50,846 nucleotides of DNA from Corynebacterium variabile (GCF_006539825.1 NZ_BJNT01000002.1:1-50846); one strand, 5' to 3'. Counted from the stretch's first letter, positions 1-8,963 are shown. A program made the numbers and translations. Notes: a model not told the origin generated them from the sequence alone.

Positions 1-90
1 ACACCGGCTGACACCGGCTGACACCGGCTGACACCGGCTGACACCGGCTGACACCGGCTGACACCGGCTGACACCGGCTGACACCGGCTG
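1..90. repeat. Tandem decamer repeat, nine copies
   Basis: The unit ACACCGGCTG is repeated nine times without a mismatch and probably runs on beyond the left edge of the window. Because the unit is 10 bp and contains TGA, every reading frame is stopped, so the array is non-coding. It ends about 40 bp before the start codon of the acyl-CoA dehydrogenase gene. Confidence 0.97.
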
Positions 91-129
91 ACGTCCTCAT
101 CCCTGCACCCTCCCCGAGGAAAGGTCGAC

Positions 130-1302
130 ATGAAGAACTTCCTGCCCCGCACCATCTTCAACGAAGAACACGACATGTTCCGCGAAACCTGCCGCAGCTT
201 CGTCGAGACCGAGATCCGTCCGAACGTGGACAAGTGGCACGAGCAGGGCTTCTGCGACCGCTCCATGTACCAGGCCGCCGGTGAGCTCGGCCTGTTCGGC
301 ATCACCTCCCCCGAGGAGTTCGGTGGCGGCGGAATGCCCGACTACCGCTTCAACGCGATTCTCTCCGAGGAGCTCGCCGAGGCCGACTGCGGTTCCGTCA
401 TCGTCTCCATCCAGGTCATCAACGACCTGGTGATCCCCTACCTCGAGCGCTTCGCCACCGACGAGCAGAAGAAGAAGTACCTCGCTCCGCTGTGCTCCGG
501 TGAGAAGATCGGCGCCATCGCCATGACCGAGCCGGGCGCCGGCGCCGACCTTGCCGGCATCCGCACCACCGCGCTGAAGAACGACGAGGGCAACTTCGTC
601 CTCAACGGTTCCAAGACCTTCATCTCCAACGGCGTCCAGGCCGACTTCACCCTCGTCGTCGCCATCACCGACCCGTCCCAGGGCCGCGCCGGCGTCTCCA
701 TCCTCATCGTGGACGCCGAGACCGAGGGTTTCACAAAGACCGGTCCGCTGAAGAAGGTCGGTCTCAAGGCCCAGGACACCGCCGAGCTCAACTTCGAGAA
801 CGCCGTCGTCCCCGCCGAGAACGTCCTCGGCGAGGAGGGTGCCGGCTTCGGTTACCTGCGCACCAACCTGGCTCAGGAGCGCGTCTCCATCGCCGTCGGC
901 TCGATCGCCACCTCCCGCCGCGCCTTCGATCTGGTCTACCAGCACTCGCAGGACCGCAAGACCTTCGGCAACCGTCTCGTCGACCACCAGGCCTATCGCT
1001 GGGAGCTGGCCAAGATGGCCACCGAGATCCAGTCCGCCCAGTCCTTCGTCGACGCCGCTGTCGAGGCCAAGGTCAAGGGCGAGCTCGACGAGGTCACCGC
1101 GTCCATGGCGAAGTACCTCACCACCGAGCTGCAGATCAAGGTCGTCAACACCGCCCTGCAGCTGCACGGTGGCTACGGCTTCATGATGGAATACCCCATC
1201 GCCACCCACTACCTCGATTCCCGCGTCCAGCCGATCTACGGCGGCCCGAACGAGATCATGCTGGAGATCATCTCCCGCCGCCTCGCCAAGGGCATCAAGT
1301 AA
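130..1302 (+). CDS. Acyl-CoA dehydrogenase
   Basis: This 390-residue protein has the full-length ACAD fold and should oxidise an acyl-CoA to the enoyl-CoA with FAD in beta-oxidation or branched-chain catabolism. Visible marks are the FAD/substrate segment MTEPGAGAD near residues 132-140 and the C-terminal YGGPNEIM motif. The Glu of the usual YEGT motif is Gly here, as in long-chain and isovaleryl types, where the catalytic Glu sits in helix G; E250 (NLAQER) is the candidate. The ATG at 130 has a strong GAGGAAAGG ribosome site at 116-124. The decamer array lies just upstream. The substrate chain length cannot be read from the sequence. Confidence 0.93.
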   Translation: MKNFLPRTIFNEEHDMFRETCRSFVETEIRPNVDKWHEQGFCDRSMYQAAGELGLFGITSPEEFGGGGMPDYRFNAILSEELAEADCGSVIVSIQVINDLVIPYLERFATDEQKKKYLAPLCSGEKIGAIAMTEPGAGADLAGIRTTALKNDEGNFVLNGSKTFISNGVQADFTLVVAITDPSQGRAGVSILIVDAETEGFTKTGPLKKVGLKAQDTAELNFENAVVPAENVLGEEGAGFGYLRTNLAQERVSIAVGSIATSRRAFDLVYQHSQDRKTFGNRLVDHQAYRWELAKMATEIQSAQSFVDAAVEAKVKGELDEVTASMAKYLTTELQIKVVNTALQLHGGYGFMMEYPIATHYLDSRVQPIYGGPNEIMLEIISRRLAKGIK

Positions 1303-1318
1303 GCCCCTCGGCACCCCT

Positions 1319-1353
1319 CAGGCCCTGACCGGAGACTATCCGGCCAGGGCCTG
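1319..1353. terminator. Hairpin between convergent genes, probable bidirectional terminator
   Basis: Fourteen-base arms at 1319-1332 and 1340-1353 pair with one mismatch around a 7-nt loop. The right arm overlaps the last codons of the convergent RNase H-domain gene (stop at 1336), so the stem is partly coding. There is only a short T run after it. Confidence 0.6.
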
Positions 1354-2355
1354 TTCCGCGTCGGTACCCGGCGTCAGCGTCACACCTGCGGCATCGTCAC
1401 CGGCCAGCAGGCGCGCGGCCAGCTCCCCGGTGACGGTGGCACGCAGCTCCGCCAGACGGGACTCCGGATCAGCCCCGTCCGACCACTCGAGAATCCGACG
1501 AGTCCCCAGGCACAACCGGTCCGCCGCATCATTGAGCGCCACACCTGAGTGCCCCTTGACCCACCGGGTGCGGATACTGCCGTCGATCAGGCGTCGGTCC
1601 AGGTCCTCCCGGCCGGTTCCCTGCCTCCGCAGCAGGGCCAGCGCAGGTCGTGAATCACACAGCAGCACAACAGGGCGTCCCGGGTGCCTGCGCACCACCG
1701 CTGTCAGAGCCTTCACGATCCCCTGGTACTCGGCCCGCGATGACGGGCAGTGCGGTAGACGTCCGCTGCCGGCGTCCCCGGTATCGGTGACCCAACCGAA
1801 GCACTTCTCCCCCACGCGGGACGCACTGCGCGAGGTCGACCACGAGGCATCGGAGCAGACCGTGACAGGGGCCGGGCCGATGCCGGACACCACTGCCCAG
1901 GGGAACTCGGCGATATCCCGGCACAGTCGCTCATCCCCGGTGAGCGTCACTGATTCCTCCAGTGCCTGACCGAGGGCACGGAGCTCAGCGACACCTCGTG
2001 CCGGAAGAACCTGTCCCCTTGTCCGCCGCCACCCTGACCTCTCCGACTGACCGGCTGACGGCAGCACGCGGGCCCCCGGGTCGACGGCCAGTACCGCCGC
2101 CACCGTCGCGCTGATCGCCGCGGTGAAGTCTGCCAATGCAGCACGCCTGGCAGCGGTACACCGCGGAGGAGGAAGCAGCACGCTGTGCTCGCGGTGCATC
2201 CTCCCCATGGCACCGGCCACGACAATCTGTACCACCCGGCGCTCGTGCCCCGGCGAGAAGACCGGACGGGGTTCGGTGACGCAGATGAGCGTCCCACCAC
2301 CGGCGGAGGTGCGCGGACGGGAGGCGAGGACAGCGGGGCTGATCGGCAGGGTCAT
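1336..2355 (-). CDS. RNase H-domain protein with an unassigned N-terminal region
   Basis: About 339 residues. The C-terminal half is an RNase HI-like domain. Counted from an upstream GTG at 2364 (subtract 3 for the ATG start), the acidic residues expected for metal binding are D172 (CSDASW), E212 (SSRAEYQ), D237 (LLCDSRPAL) and D279/D282 in NDAADRL, with the WVKGHSG segment before them. It should cleave RNA in RNA-DNA hybrids. The first ~160 residues match nothing I recognise. ATG 2355 is preferred over GTG 2364 because a TAGGGT -10 box lies 7 nt before it, suggesting a leaderless transcript. Confidence 0.75.
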   Translation of the reverse strand: MTLPISPAVLASRPRTSAGGGTLICVTEPRPVFSPGHERRVVQIVVAGAMGRMHREHSVLLPPPRCTAARRAALADFTAAISATVAAVLAVDPGARVLPSAGQSERSGWRRTRGQVLPARGVAELRALGQALEESVTLTGDERLCRDIAEFPWAVVSGIGPAPVTVCSDASWSTSRSASRVGEKCFGWVTDTGDAGSGRLPHCPSSRAEYQGIVKALTAVVRRHPGRPVVLLCDSRPALALLRRQGTGREDLDRRLIDGSIRTRWVKGHSGVALNDAADRLCLGTRRILEWSDGADPESRLAELRATVTGELAARLLAGDDAAGVTLTPGTDAEQALAG

Positions 2356-2362
2356 GGGCTGC

Positions 2363-2368
2363 ACCCTA
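2363..2368 (-). promoter_or_regulatory. -10 box of the RNase H-domain gene
   Basis: TAGGGT on the minus strand ends 7 nt before ATG 2355, and no Shine-Dalgarno sequence is present. This fits a leaderless start. Confidence 0.5.
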
Positions 2369-2422
2369 GTGCCGGTCCACGACAGGCCCGTGCTGTTCTC
2401 GAACAGACGGATCGAACAGGTC

Positions 2423-3208
2423 CTACTCGCCGATGAAGTGCGGGGGCCGCTTCTCCAGGAACGCCGACAGGGCCTCGACGTGGTCGGCGGTGGTGAACAG
2501 CCGTAACTGGGCGTCCCCCTCCTCGTCGGCGCGGGCGTTGACCGCGGCCGCGTCCTTCACCAGCGCCTTGATCTCCCGGTAGGACGCCGTCGGGCCGGCA
2601 GCGAAGCGCTGTGCGAGAGCTGCCACCGACTCCGCCAGCTGCCCGGGCTCAACCACCGTGGTCACGATGCCCAGCGCCGCGGCCTTCTCAGCGGGGATCT
2701 TCTCGTCGAAGAGCAGCAGTTCCAGTGCCCGGGTCTGCCCGACCGTGTCTGTGAGCGACCGGGACAGTCCGCAGTCCGAGGCCAGGCCCACTCCGGAGAA
2801 CGCCCCCTTGAAGCTTGCGGCCGAGGACATGACGCGGAAGTCACAGGCCATGGCGATGCCCCAGCCCGCACCCGCCGCCGGCCCCTGCACCGCGGCGATG
2901 ACCGGCACCGGGATGGACAGCAGAGCCGCCATCATGGGGTTGTACTCCTCGACGACCTTGTTCGACCCGGTGCCCTCACGGGCGTCCGCCAGCTGCTCCT
3001 TGAGGTCCTGGCCGGAGCAGAAGGCCTTCCCCTCCGCCTGCAGCACGACCGTTCGCACCGGGCCACCGGTGGCGGCGTCCTCGCCGGCGGTGGTGAAGGC
3101 GTCGATCAGCGCGAGCCGCAGACCGCGGTTCAGCGAGTTGTAGGCGTCCGGACGGTTGACGGTGATGGTGCGGACGCCGTCGGCGTCCGAGATCTCGACA
3201 AGGCTCAT
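2423..3208 (-). CDS. Enoyl-CoA hydratase/isomerase family protein
   Basis: A crotonase-fold protein of 261 residues. The oxyanion-hole segments are visible: CSGQDLKE near residue 65 and the [11 protein letters not shown] glycine stretch near residue 117. In the acid/base region the sequence [12 protein letters not shown] carries Asp where typical hydratases have Glu, as in PaaG-like isomerases, so either hydration of enoyl-CoA or double-bond isomerisation is possible. ATG 3208 is chosen because a TAATCT -10 box lies 7 nt upstream and the residues before it do not resemble the family. The gene is followed by a short gap and then pncA-glyA on the same strand, though in separate transcripts upstream. 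Confidence 0.88.
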   Translation of the reverse strand: MSLVEISDADGVRTITVNRPDAYNSLNRGLRLALIDAFTTAGEDAATGGPVRTVVLQAEGKAFCSGQDLKEQLADAREGTGSNKVVEEYNPMMAALLSIPVPVIAAVQGPAAGAGWGIAMACDFRVMSSAASFKGAFSGVGLASDCGLSRSLTDTVGQTRALELLLFDEKIPAEKAAALGIVTTVVEPGQLAESVAALAQRFAAGPTASYREIKALVKDAAAVNARADEEGDAQLRLFTTADHVEALSAFLEKRPPHFIGE

Positions 3209-3215
3209 GCCCGTC

Positions 3216-3221
3216 AGATTA
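3216..3221 (-). promoter_or_regulatory. -10 box of the enoyl-CoA hydratase gene
   Basis: TAATCT on the minus strand ends 7 nt before ATG 3208 with no ribosome site between, a probable leaderless promoter. Confidence 0.55.
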
Positions 3222-3254
3222 CCGCCCGGGACCGGCGACCGTGGCCGGATCCGA

Positions 3255-3854
3255 TCATGCGTTCGGGGCGAGGACGTCCTTCGATTCAGCCAGCTCCACC
3301 CCGACATAGGCCATCTGGTTGAAGGCGACCGCGCCCGGCCCCGGCGTCACTTCGGCACAGAGATCGGTCAGGGCACGGACCCCGAACTCCTCGGCGACAG
3401 CGTCCAGCGCCGTGGCGCGGACGCAGAAGTCCGTGGCGATGCCGCAGACGTCCACGTCGGTGACGCCACAGGCCCGCAGCCAACCGGCGAGCGTCTCCTC
3501 GCTGCCCTCCAGATGCCCCTCGAAACCGGAGTAGGCGGCGGTGTACTCACCCTTGAGGAACCAGGCGTCGATGAGCGAGGTGTCCAGGTCCGGGTGAGCC
3601 TCCGCCCCGTGGGTCCCGACCACGCAGTGCACCGGCCAGGTCTCCTCGAAGTCCGGCTCGGTACCGGCAGGGGCGAAGTGCCCTTCGGGATCGATGTGGT
3701 GGTCCCTCGTCCCGACCACGGCCGTGTAGGTTCCGGCGGGCACCGACCGCAGATACGCGGAGACCGCCGCCGCCACCTCCGCCCCTCGGGCAGTCCCCAG
3801 GGCTCCCCCGGGGCAGAAATCGTTCTGGATGTCGACGACGATCAGTGCGCGCAT
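3255..3854 (-). CDS. pncA: Nicotinamidase/pyrazinamidase PncA
   Basis: At 199 residues it has the usual length for the isochorismatase-fold amidase that hydrolyses nicotinamide to nicotinate for NAD salvage. The catalytic triad is complete: D8 (VVDIQNDF), K101 (FLKGEY) and C144 ([13 protein letters not shown]). The metal ligands D51, H53, H59 and H76 lie in [12 protein letters not shown] and WPVHC. The start is 9 nt after the stop of glyA on the same strand, so the two are probably co-transcribed. In mycobacteria this enzyme also activates pyrazinamide; that is family knowledge and not shown here. Confidence 0.93.
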   Translation of the reverse strand: MRALIVVDIQNDFCPGGALGTARGAEVAAAVSAYLRSVPAGTYTAVVGTRDHHIDPEGHFAPAGTEPDFEETWPVHCVVGTHGAEAHPDLDTSLIDAWFLKGEYTAAYSGFEGHLEGSEETLAGWLRACGVTDVDVCGIATDFCVRATALDAVAEEFGVRALTDLCAEVTPGPGAVAFNQMAYVGVELAESKDVLAPNA

Positions 3855-3863
3855 TCTGTCTCC

Positions 3864-5156
3864 CTAGACCAGCTTCCAGTCCTCGAGACCCGGGTACAGC
3901 GGGAAGTCCGCGGCAACCTTGTCGACCCGGGCGCGCAGTGCGGCGGTGTCTGCGTTCTTCCCCTGGGCCAGGGCGGTACCGATGATGTCCGCGACCTCGG
4001 TGAAGGCGGCGGCGTCCAGGCCACGGGAGGCGAGGGCCGGGGTACCGATGCGCAGACCCGAGGTGACCATCGGCGGACGCGGGTCGAAGGGCACGGCGTT
4101 GCGGTTGACGGTGATGCCGACCTCGTGAAGCAGGTCCTCGGCCTCCTGGCCGTTGAGCTCGGAGTTACGCAGGTCGACGAGCACCAGGTGCACATCGGTG
4201 CCGCCGGTGAGCACCTGCACGCCGGCATCCACGGTGTCCTGGCCGGTGAGCCGCTCGGCGAGGATCTTCGCGCCCTCGAGGGTGCGGGCCTGACGGTCAC
4301 GGAAGTCGTCGGTCTGGGCGATCTTCATGGAGACGGCCTTGGCGGCGACGGCGTGCATCAGCGGGCCACCCTGCTGACCGGGGAAGACGGAGGAGTTGAT
4401 CTTCTTGGCGTACTCCTGCTTCGCCAGGATCATGCCGGAGCGCGGGCCACCGAGGGTCTTGTGGACCGTGGTGGAGACGACATCGGCGTGCGGCACCGGC
4501 GACGGGTGCAGACCGGCGGCGACCAGGCCGGCGAAGTGTGCCATGTCGACCCACAGCTTCGCGTCGACCTCGTCGGCGATGGAGCGGAAGGCCTCGAAAT
4601 CCTGGTGACGCGGGTAGGCGGACCACCCACCGATGATGACCTGCGGCTTCTCGGCGATGGCCTGCTCACGGACCTTGTCCATGTCCAGACGCATGGTCTC
4701 CGGATCGACCTCGTAGGCGGCGACCTCGTAGAGCTTGCCCGAGAAGTTCAGCTTCATGCCGTGGGTGAGGTGACCACCGTGTGCCAGGGACAGACCCATG
4801 ATCTTGTCGCCCGGGTTGGCCAGGGACATCAGCACGGCGGCGTTCGCCTGCGCACCGGAGTGCGGCTGGACGTTGGCGAACTCGGCACCGAAGACAGCCT
4901 TCGCGCGGTCGCGGGCGAGGTCCTCGATGATGTCGACGTTCTCGCAACCGCCGTAGTAGCGGCGACCCGGGTAGCCCTCGGCGTACTTGTTGGTGAGGAC
5001 GGAGCCCTGGGCCTGGAGAACGGCACGCGGGACGAAGTTCTCACTCGCGATCATCTCGAGGGTGTCCCGCTGACGGGAAAGCTCACCGGCGATGGCGGAG
5101 GCCACCTCCGGATCAAGTTCCCCGAGGGGGAGGTTGTGCTGGGTGGTGTCGGTCAT
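3864..5156 (-). CDS. glyA: Serine hydroxymethyltransferase
   Basis: A cytosolic PLP enzyme of 430 residues that interconverts serine and glycine while charging tetrahydrofolate with a one-carbon unit. The PLP lysine is K233 in [15 protein letters not shown]. Other family blocks are [11 protein letters not shown] (residues 36-46), [13 protein letters not shown] (58-70) and QPHSGAQAN (97-105). ATG 5156 has a GAGGTA ribosome site; the reading frame is open further upstream but those residues are not family-like. It is divergent from coaA, the arrangement seen in Corynebacterium glutamicum, and is followed by pncA. Confidence 0.97.
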   Translation of the reverse strand: MTDTTQHNLPLGELDPEVASAIAGELSRQRDTLEMIASENFVPRAVLQAQGSVLTNKYAEGYPGRRYYGGCENVDIIEDLARDRAKAVFGAEFANVQPHSGAQANAAVLMSLANPGDKIMGLSLAHGGHLTHGMKLNFSGKLYEVAAYEVDPETMRLDMDKVREQAIAEKPQVIIGGWSAYPRHQDFEAFRSIADEVDAKLWVDMAHFAGLVAAGLHPSPVPHADVVSTTVHKTLGGPRSGMILAKQEYAKKINSSVFPGQQGGPLMHAVAAKAVSMKIAQTDDFRDRQARTLEGAKILAERLTGQDTVDAGVQVLTGGTDVHLVLVDLRNSELNGQEAEDLLHEVGITVNRNAVPFDPRPPMVTSGLRIGTPALASRGLDAAAFTEVADIIGTALAQGKNADTAALRARVDKVAADFPLYPGLEDWKLV

Positions 5157-5200
5157 CGGTGGAGTACCTCTCACAGGTCTGCAACTACGGATCACCGCAC

Positions 5201-5206
5201 ATCCTA
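5201..5206 (-). promoter_or_regulatory. Possible -10 box of glyA
   Basis: TAGGAT on the minus strand lies about 45 nt before the glyA start codon in the glyA-coaA divergent region. No convincing -35 box accompanies it. Confidence 0.35.
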
Positions 5207-5282
5207 TCCTCCCCAGGTCTGCTGCGGGCCCACTGCATCCCTGGTTTGGTCCTCACCCCTGTGTGAGGGGAGAATACGGCAC

Positions 5283-6209
5283 GTGTCCGAGACCTTTACC
5301 GATGTGAACCCCTTCATTTCCCTCGACCGCTCACAGTGGCAGACGCTGCGGCGTTCCATGCCGCAGGTGCTCAGTGAGGAGGAACTCGAGGAACTCCGCG
5401 GTATCGGCGAAGACATCGACCTCGAGGAGGTCAGCGAGATCTACCTGCCGCTGTCCCGGCTGATCGACCTCCGGTTCCAGGCGATCCGCAAGCTCAATGA
5501 GACAACCGGCACCTTCCTCGGCGAGGGCATGCCCCACGTCCCGTTCATCATCGGCGTCTCCGGGTCGGTGGCGGTCGGCAAGTCCACCACCGCCCGCCTG
5601 CTCCAGGTGCTGCTGCAGCGCTGGGAGTCCGCCCCGCGGGTGGACCTGGTCACCACCGACGGCTTCCTCTACCCCGCCGCCGAGCTCAACCGACGCCACA
5701 TGATGGGCAGGAAGGGTTACCCGGAGAGCTACGACCAGCGCGCACTGATGCAGTTCGTCACGGCGGTGAAGTCCGGGGCGGCCGAGGTCCCCGCCCCGAT
5801 GTACTCCCACGAGACCTATGATCGACTGGACGAGGTCCATGTCGTCGACCGACCGGACATCCTCATCATCGAGGGACTCAACGTCCTGCAGACCGGTCCG
5901 TCGCTCATGGTCTCCGACCTCTTCGACTTCTCGGTCTACGTGGACGCCGACCGCGCCGACATCGAGCGCTGGTACATCGACCGCTTCCTCAAGCTGAAGA
6001 ACTCGGCGTTCCGGAACCCCGGTGCCCACTTCCACTACTACGCAGGCCTGTCCGATGACGACGCCCGTACCGTCGCCCGTGAGATCTGGCAGACCACCAA
6101 CCTGCCCAACCTGGTGGAGAACATCCTGCCGACCCGGATCCGGGCGTCCCTGGTCATGCGGAAGGGGCCGGACCATCTCGTGGAGACGGTCCGGATGCGG
6201 AAGATCTAG
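5283..6209 (+). CDS. coaA: Pantothenate kinase, type I (CoaA)
   Basis: This 308-residue kinase phosphorylates pantothenate in the first committed step of coenzyme A synthesis. The P-loop is GSVAVGKST at residues 94-102, followed by TTDGFLYP and the IIEGLNVLQ segment typical of the CoaA/uridine-kinase-like fold. I chose GTG 5283 because a GAGGGGAG ribosome site precedes it and the protein starts at the usual family N-terminus. The frame stays open for 2 kb upstream, but that part is an antisense shadow of glyA and pncA. The stop is 3 nt from the convergent uppS stop. Confidence 0.95.
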   Translation: MSETFTDVNPFISLDRSQWQTLRRSMPQVLSEEELEELRGIGEDIDLEEVSEIYLPLSRLIDLRFQAIRKLNETTGTFLGEGMPHVPFIIGVSGSVAVGKSTTARLLQVLLQRWESAPRVDLVTTDGFLYPAAELNRRHMMGRKGYPESYDQRALMQFVTAVKSGAAEVPAPMYSHETYDRLDEVHVVDRPDILIIEGLNVLQTGPSLMVSDLFDFSVYVDADRADIERWYIDRFLKLKNSAFRNPGAHFHYYAGLSDDDARTVAREIWQTTNLPNLVENILPTRIRASLVMRKGPDHLVETVRMRKI

Positions 6210-6212
6210 ACA

Positions 6213-6968
6213 CTACTTTCCGAAGCGTCGCTGCCGCGTGGAGAAGTCACGCAGCGCGCGGAGGAAGTCCATACGCCGGAACGCCGGCCAGTAGGTCTCG
6301 GTGAACCAGATCTCCGAGTACGCGGACTGCCACAGCAGGAAGCCCGAGAGCCGCTGCTCCCCCGACGTCCGGATCACCAGGTCAGGGTCGGGCTGACCCG
6401 AGGTGTAGAGATGCTCGGTCAGCGAGTCCACGGTGATCCGGTCCGGGATCTCCGCCGCGGAGACGCCCTCCCCTGCCAGGTTCCCGATGAGCTCGCGCAC
6501 GGCGTCCACCACCTCCTGGCGTCCGCCGTATCCGACGGCGATGTTCACGCGCACGCCCTTGTTGTCGCGGGTCCGCTCCTCGGCCTCGGAGAGCCGGTCG
6601 CAGAGTTCCTGCGGCAGCAGTTCCGCACGTCCGATCACCCGGAGCCGGAAGTCGCCCTTCGCTGAGGCGATCTCGTCGGAGACGTCCCCGATGATCTCCA
6701 TGAGCAGTTCCAGCTCATCGGCACCACGGCCGAGGTTCTCGGTACTCAGCAGGTACACGGTGACCGTGTCGATCCCCTGCTCCTCGCACCAGCCGACGAC
6801 CTCGACGATCTTCTTCGCCCCGACACGGTGGCCGTGGGTGACGTCGGTGAAGCCGTTCTCCCGGGCCCAACGGCGGTTACCGTCACACATGATGGCCACA
6901 TGGGACGGCCGCGGACGACCCTTCATGAAGCGGATCAGCCGCTGCTCGTAGAGCCGGTGGAGGATCAA
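6213..6968 (-). CDS. uppS: Isoprenyl diphosphate synthase, cis type (UppS-like, short-chain Rv1086 type)
   Basis: A 251-residue cis-prenyltransferase. The signature MCDGNRRWAR (catalytic D29) is followed by YLLSTENLGR and, near the C-terminus, IRTSGEQRLSGFLLWQSAYSE. The sequence resembles the mycobacterial short-chain Z,E-farnesyl diphosphate synthase Rv1086 more than the decaprenyl enzyme, so it probably makes a short Z-prenyl precursor for polyprenyl-phosphate carriers used in cell-wall synthesis. The start is probably TTG 6968, which overlaps the preceding stop in a TTGA arrangement and restores the RLYEQRL N-terminus of the family; ATG 6926 is the alternative. Confidence 0.9.
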   Translation of the reverse strand: MILHRLYEQRLIRFMKGRPRPSHVAIMCDGNRRWARENGFTDVTHGHRVGAKKIVEVVGWCEEQGIDTVTVYLLSTENLGRGADELELLMEIIGDVSDEIASAKGDFRLRVIGRAELLPQELCDRLSEAEERTRDNKGVRVNIAVGYGGRQEVVDAVRELIGNLAGEGVSAAEIPDRITVDSLTEHLYTSGQPDPDLVIRTSGEQRLSGFLLWQSAYSEIWFTETYWPAFRRMDFLRALRDFSTRQRRFGK

Positions 6969-7369
6969 GGACGGCCACCCCTGGAGCTGCCGTCGGAGTC
7001 CGCGTTGTCGCCGTCACCGTACCGGGCGGCAAGTTCCTCGGGCTCCTCCAGCGGCCAGGCCTGGGCATCGACCTCGTCGTCGTTGAGACCCTGGTCGGCG
7101 GCCATGGCGGCGTCGACAGCCTCGATGTCGAAGGGATCCATGTCGTGCTTCTCGGCGTACTCGCGGCGCCGGGTCATGGCCTTCATCCGACGGTTGAACA
7201 GCACGCCGATGGTGAGGATCGCCGCCAGCAGTGCCACGATCACCAGCAGACCGACCGGGGACGCCTTGCCGAAGTCGGGTCCCTCGGGGCCGGACTTCTC
7301 CGCCTGGGCGAGGACGGTGTAGCCGAGGGACTCGGCCTGGGCGGTGACGGGGTGAAGATCCTGCAACAT
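6965..7369 (-). CDS. Small membrane protein of unknown function (mca-uppS operon)
   Basis: A 134-residue protein with one membrane segment (about residues 36-55, rich in Val, Leu, Ala, Ile) followed by a basic stretch NRRMKAMTRRREYAEK and an acidic, low-complexity tail. I do not recognise a family beyond its conserved position between mca and uppS in corynebacteria. ATG 7369 begins 34 nt after mca and the stop overlaps the uppS start, so the three genes form one operon. A frame extension upstream would run into mca and is not supported. Confidence 0.75.
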   Translation of the reverse strand: MLQDLHPVTAQAESLGYTVLAQAEKSGPEGPDFGKASPVGLLVIVALLAAILTIGVLFNRRMKAMTRRREYAEKHDMDPFDIEAVDAAMAADQGLNDDEVDAQAWPLEEPEELAARYGDGDNADSDGSSRGGRP

Positions 7370-7403
7370 GTGCTCCACAGTATCGGAGGGAACGGGGTCT
7401 GCC

Positions 7404-8303
7404 CTAGTCGGGCACAACTCCCGTGAAGAGGTCGTCCTCGGGAACAGGAGCGGGGACGCGGGACGCGGCGAGCTCGAACTCCTCGGTCGGCCAGACCTGC
7501 TCCTGGAGCTCCGTCGGCACCGCGAAGAACGGCCCTTCCGGGTCGATCTGGGTGGCGTGGGCGCGCAGGGCCTCGTCCCGACGGACGAACCAAGGTGCAC
7601 AGGCGATCTGGGTGGTCACCCGCGGCATGATGTCGGGGACATCGTTCCAGCGTTCCAGGGCACTGGCCGCGGTGAGATGACCGGCCTCCTCCTCAGCCTG
7701 GGCGAGCAGTTCGAAACGACGCCGGATGAACCCGTGGGTGTAGTACATCTTCTGCACGGTCCACGGTTCCCCGAGGTCCGGGCGGTAGTCTGGGTCACCG
7801 GAACGCTCCCAGGCCCGGACACTCACCGCATGGGTCTTGATGTGGTCCGGATGGGGGTAGCCGCCGTTCTCGTCGTAGGTGATGATCACGTGCGGCCGGA
7901 ATTCACGGAAGACCTTCACCATCTTCGCGGTGGCCTCCTCGGTGTCCGCGAGAGCGAAGCAGCCCTCGGGCAACGGAGGCAGCGGGTCGCCTTCCGGCAG
8001 TCCGGAGTCGATGTAGCCGAGCCACTCCTGCTCGACACCGAGGATCTCGGCGGCATGCGCCATCTCCTCGATACGGATCTCGTGCATGCGCTCGACCACC
8101 CCCGGCCGGTCCATGGCCGGGTTGAGGATGCTGCCACGTTCTCCGCCGGTGCAGGTCAGCACTTTCACCGTCACGCCTTCGTCGGCGTACCGGGCCATCG
8201 TCGCCGCACCCTTACTCGATTCGTCGTCGGGGTGCGCATGTATGGCGAGCAGGCGGAGACCCGCACGGCCCGCCGCGGAGACGTTGGATGACATAACAGC
8301 CAT
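7404..8303 (-). CDS. mca: Mycothiol S-conjugate amidase
   Basis: A 299-residue zinc amidase of the LmbE/PIG-L fold that cleaves mycothiol S-conjugates to release mercapturic acids, a detoxification step in mycothiol-producing actinobacteria. The zinc site shows as HAHPDDE at residues 22-28 and the YPHPDH block near residue 150; [16 protein letters not shown] is also typical of Mca. The start may be ATG 8303 or ATG 8294. Its presence implies that the host makes mycothiol. It leads an operon with the small membrane protein and uppS and is divergent from the DUF4307 gene. Confidence 0.95.
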   Translation of the reverse strand: MAVMSSNVSAAGRAGLRLLAIHAHPDDESSKGAATMARYADEGVTVKVLTCTGGERGSILNPAMDRPGVVERMHEIRIEEMAHAAEILGVEQEWLGYIDSGLPEGDPLPPLPEGCFALADTEEATAKMVKVFREFRPHVIITYDENGGYPHPDHIKTHAVSVRAWERSGDPDYRPDLGEPWTVQKMYYTHGFIRRRFELLAQAEEEAGHLTAASALERWNDVPDIMPRVTTQIACAPWFVRRDEALRAHATQIDPEGPFFAVPTELQEQVWPTEEFELAASRVPAPVPEDDLFTGVVPD

Positions 8304-8366
8304 TCAACAACGCCTCGCCCACGGCGTCCAACTACCGGGGATTCCCGCTCCCCGGACAGCGGCACC

Positions 8367-8372
8367 TAGGAT
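8367..8372 (+). promoter_or_regulatory. -10 box of the DUF4307 gene
   Basis: TAGGAT ends 7 nt before ATG 8380, with no ribosome site; probable leaderless start. This also argues against ATG 8371, which would lie inside the box. Confidence 0.5.
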
Positions 8373-8379
8373 GGACGCC

Positions 8380-8820
8380 ATGAGTCCCCAGAACAAGGCG
8401 TCCTACGGCGCCAGTGACCAGAACACCCGCGGAGTCAGCGGAAAGTTCCTTGTCATCGGCATCGTCGGCGTCCTGATCGTCGCCGGCGTCTTCATCTGGT
8501 CCCAGTGGCGCAACAGTTCCGACGCCGACGTCACCGCCTCCGTCGCCGGATTCTCGGACAACGAAGATGACTCGATCATGATGAACCTCGACGTCACCCG
8601 GGACGACACCTCCAAGCCCGCCTACTGCATCGTCACCGCGATGAACTTCGACAAGGCAGAGGTGGGACGCCGTGAGGCCGTCGTCGCCGCGGGCGGCAAC
8701 GAGAACACCCGGCTGCAGATCAAGGTCCCGACCCGCGAGCAGGCCGTCGCCACCGACCTTTACGGCTGCTCTTCGGTGTTCCCCTCCTACCTCGACGACA
8801 GCACCACCACCGAGGACTGA
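8380..8820 (+). CDS. DUF4307 family membrane-anchored protein
   Basis: A 146-residue protein with an N-terminal cytoplasmic tail, one membrane segment (about residues 22-42, FLVIGIVGVLIVAGVFIW) and an extracellular domain containing two cysteines (AYCIVTAMNF and LYGCSSVF) that could form a disulfide. It matches the actinobacterial DUF4307 pattern, usually found next to mca and greA. Function is unknown. Transcription is likely leaderless from the box at 8367. Confidence 0.8.
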   Translation: MSPQNKASYGASDQNTRGVSGKFLVIGIVGVLIVAGVFIWSQWRNSSDADVTASVAGFSDNEDDSIMMNLDVTRDDTSKPAYCIVTAMNFDKAEVGRREAVVAAGGNENTRLQIKVPTREQAVATDLYGCSSVFPSYLDDSTTTED

Positions 8821-8824
8821 CCTG

Positions 8825-8857
8825 GCACTGACGCAGCACTGACGCAGCGCTGACGCA
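8825..8857. repeat. Three direct copies of an 11-mer
   Basis: GCACTGACGCA is repeated at 8825-8835 and 8836-8846, with a one-base variant at 8847-8857. It sits just after the DUF4307 stop and about 30 bp before the putative greA -10 box. Confidence 0.8.
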
Positions 8858-8888
8858 GGCCAGACCGGGGTGGGGGCCGGCCCGGTGC

Positions 8889-8894
8889 TAGACT
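8889..8894 (+). promoter_or_regulatory. Possible greA -10 box
   Basis: TAGACT lies upstream of a leader hairpin and 69 nt before the greA ATG, which would give a leader of roughly 60 nt. Confidence 0.4.
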
Positions 8895-8907
8895 GTGCGG
8901 CGAACAA

Positions 8908-8931
8908 GACGTGGCAGTTCCCTGCCACGTC
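8908..8931 (+). promoter_or_regulatory. Perfect hairpin in the greA leader
   Basis: Ten-base arms GACGTGGCAG and CTGCCACGTC flank a TTCC loop. It would form in the 5' leader shortly after the predicted transcription start. No U-tract follows, so it is not a simple intrinsic terminator; it could act in attenuation or RNA stability. Confidence 0.7.
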
Positions 8932-8963
8932 AAAGGTCTACCCGCAGGAGGACTCGACCGGAC

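Noticed and set aside
1..90. CRISPR array
   Set aside because: The units are 10 bp, head-to-tail and without spacers, and no cas genes are present.
3156..5282. A very long open frame continuing upstream of coaA on the plus strand
   Set aside because: It is antisense to glyA and pncA, lacks any family similarity before residue [10 protein letters not shown], and coaA has its own GTG with a ribosome site. High GC at third positions keeps such frames open.
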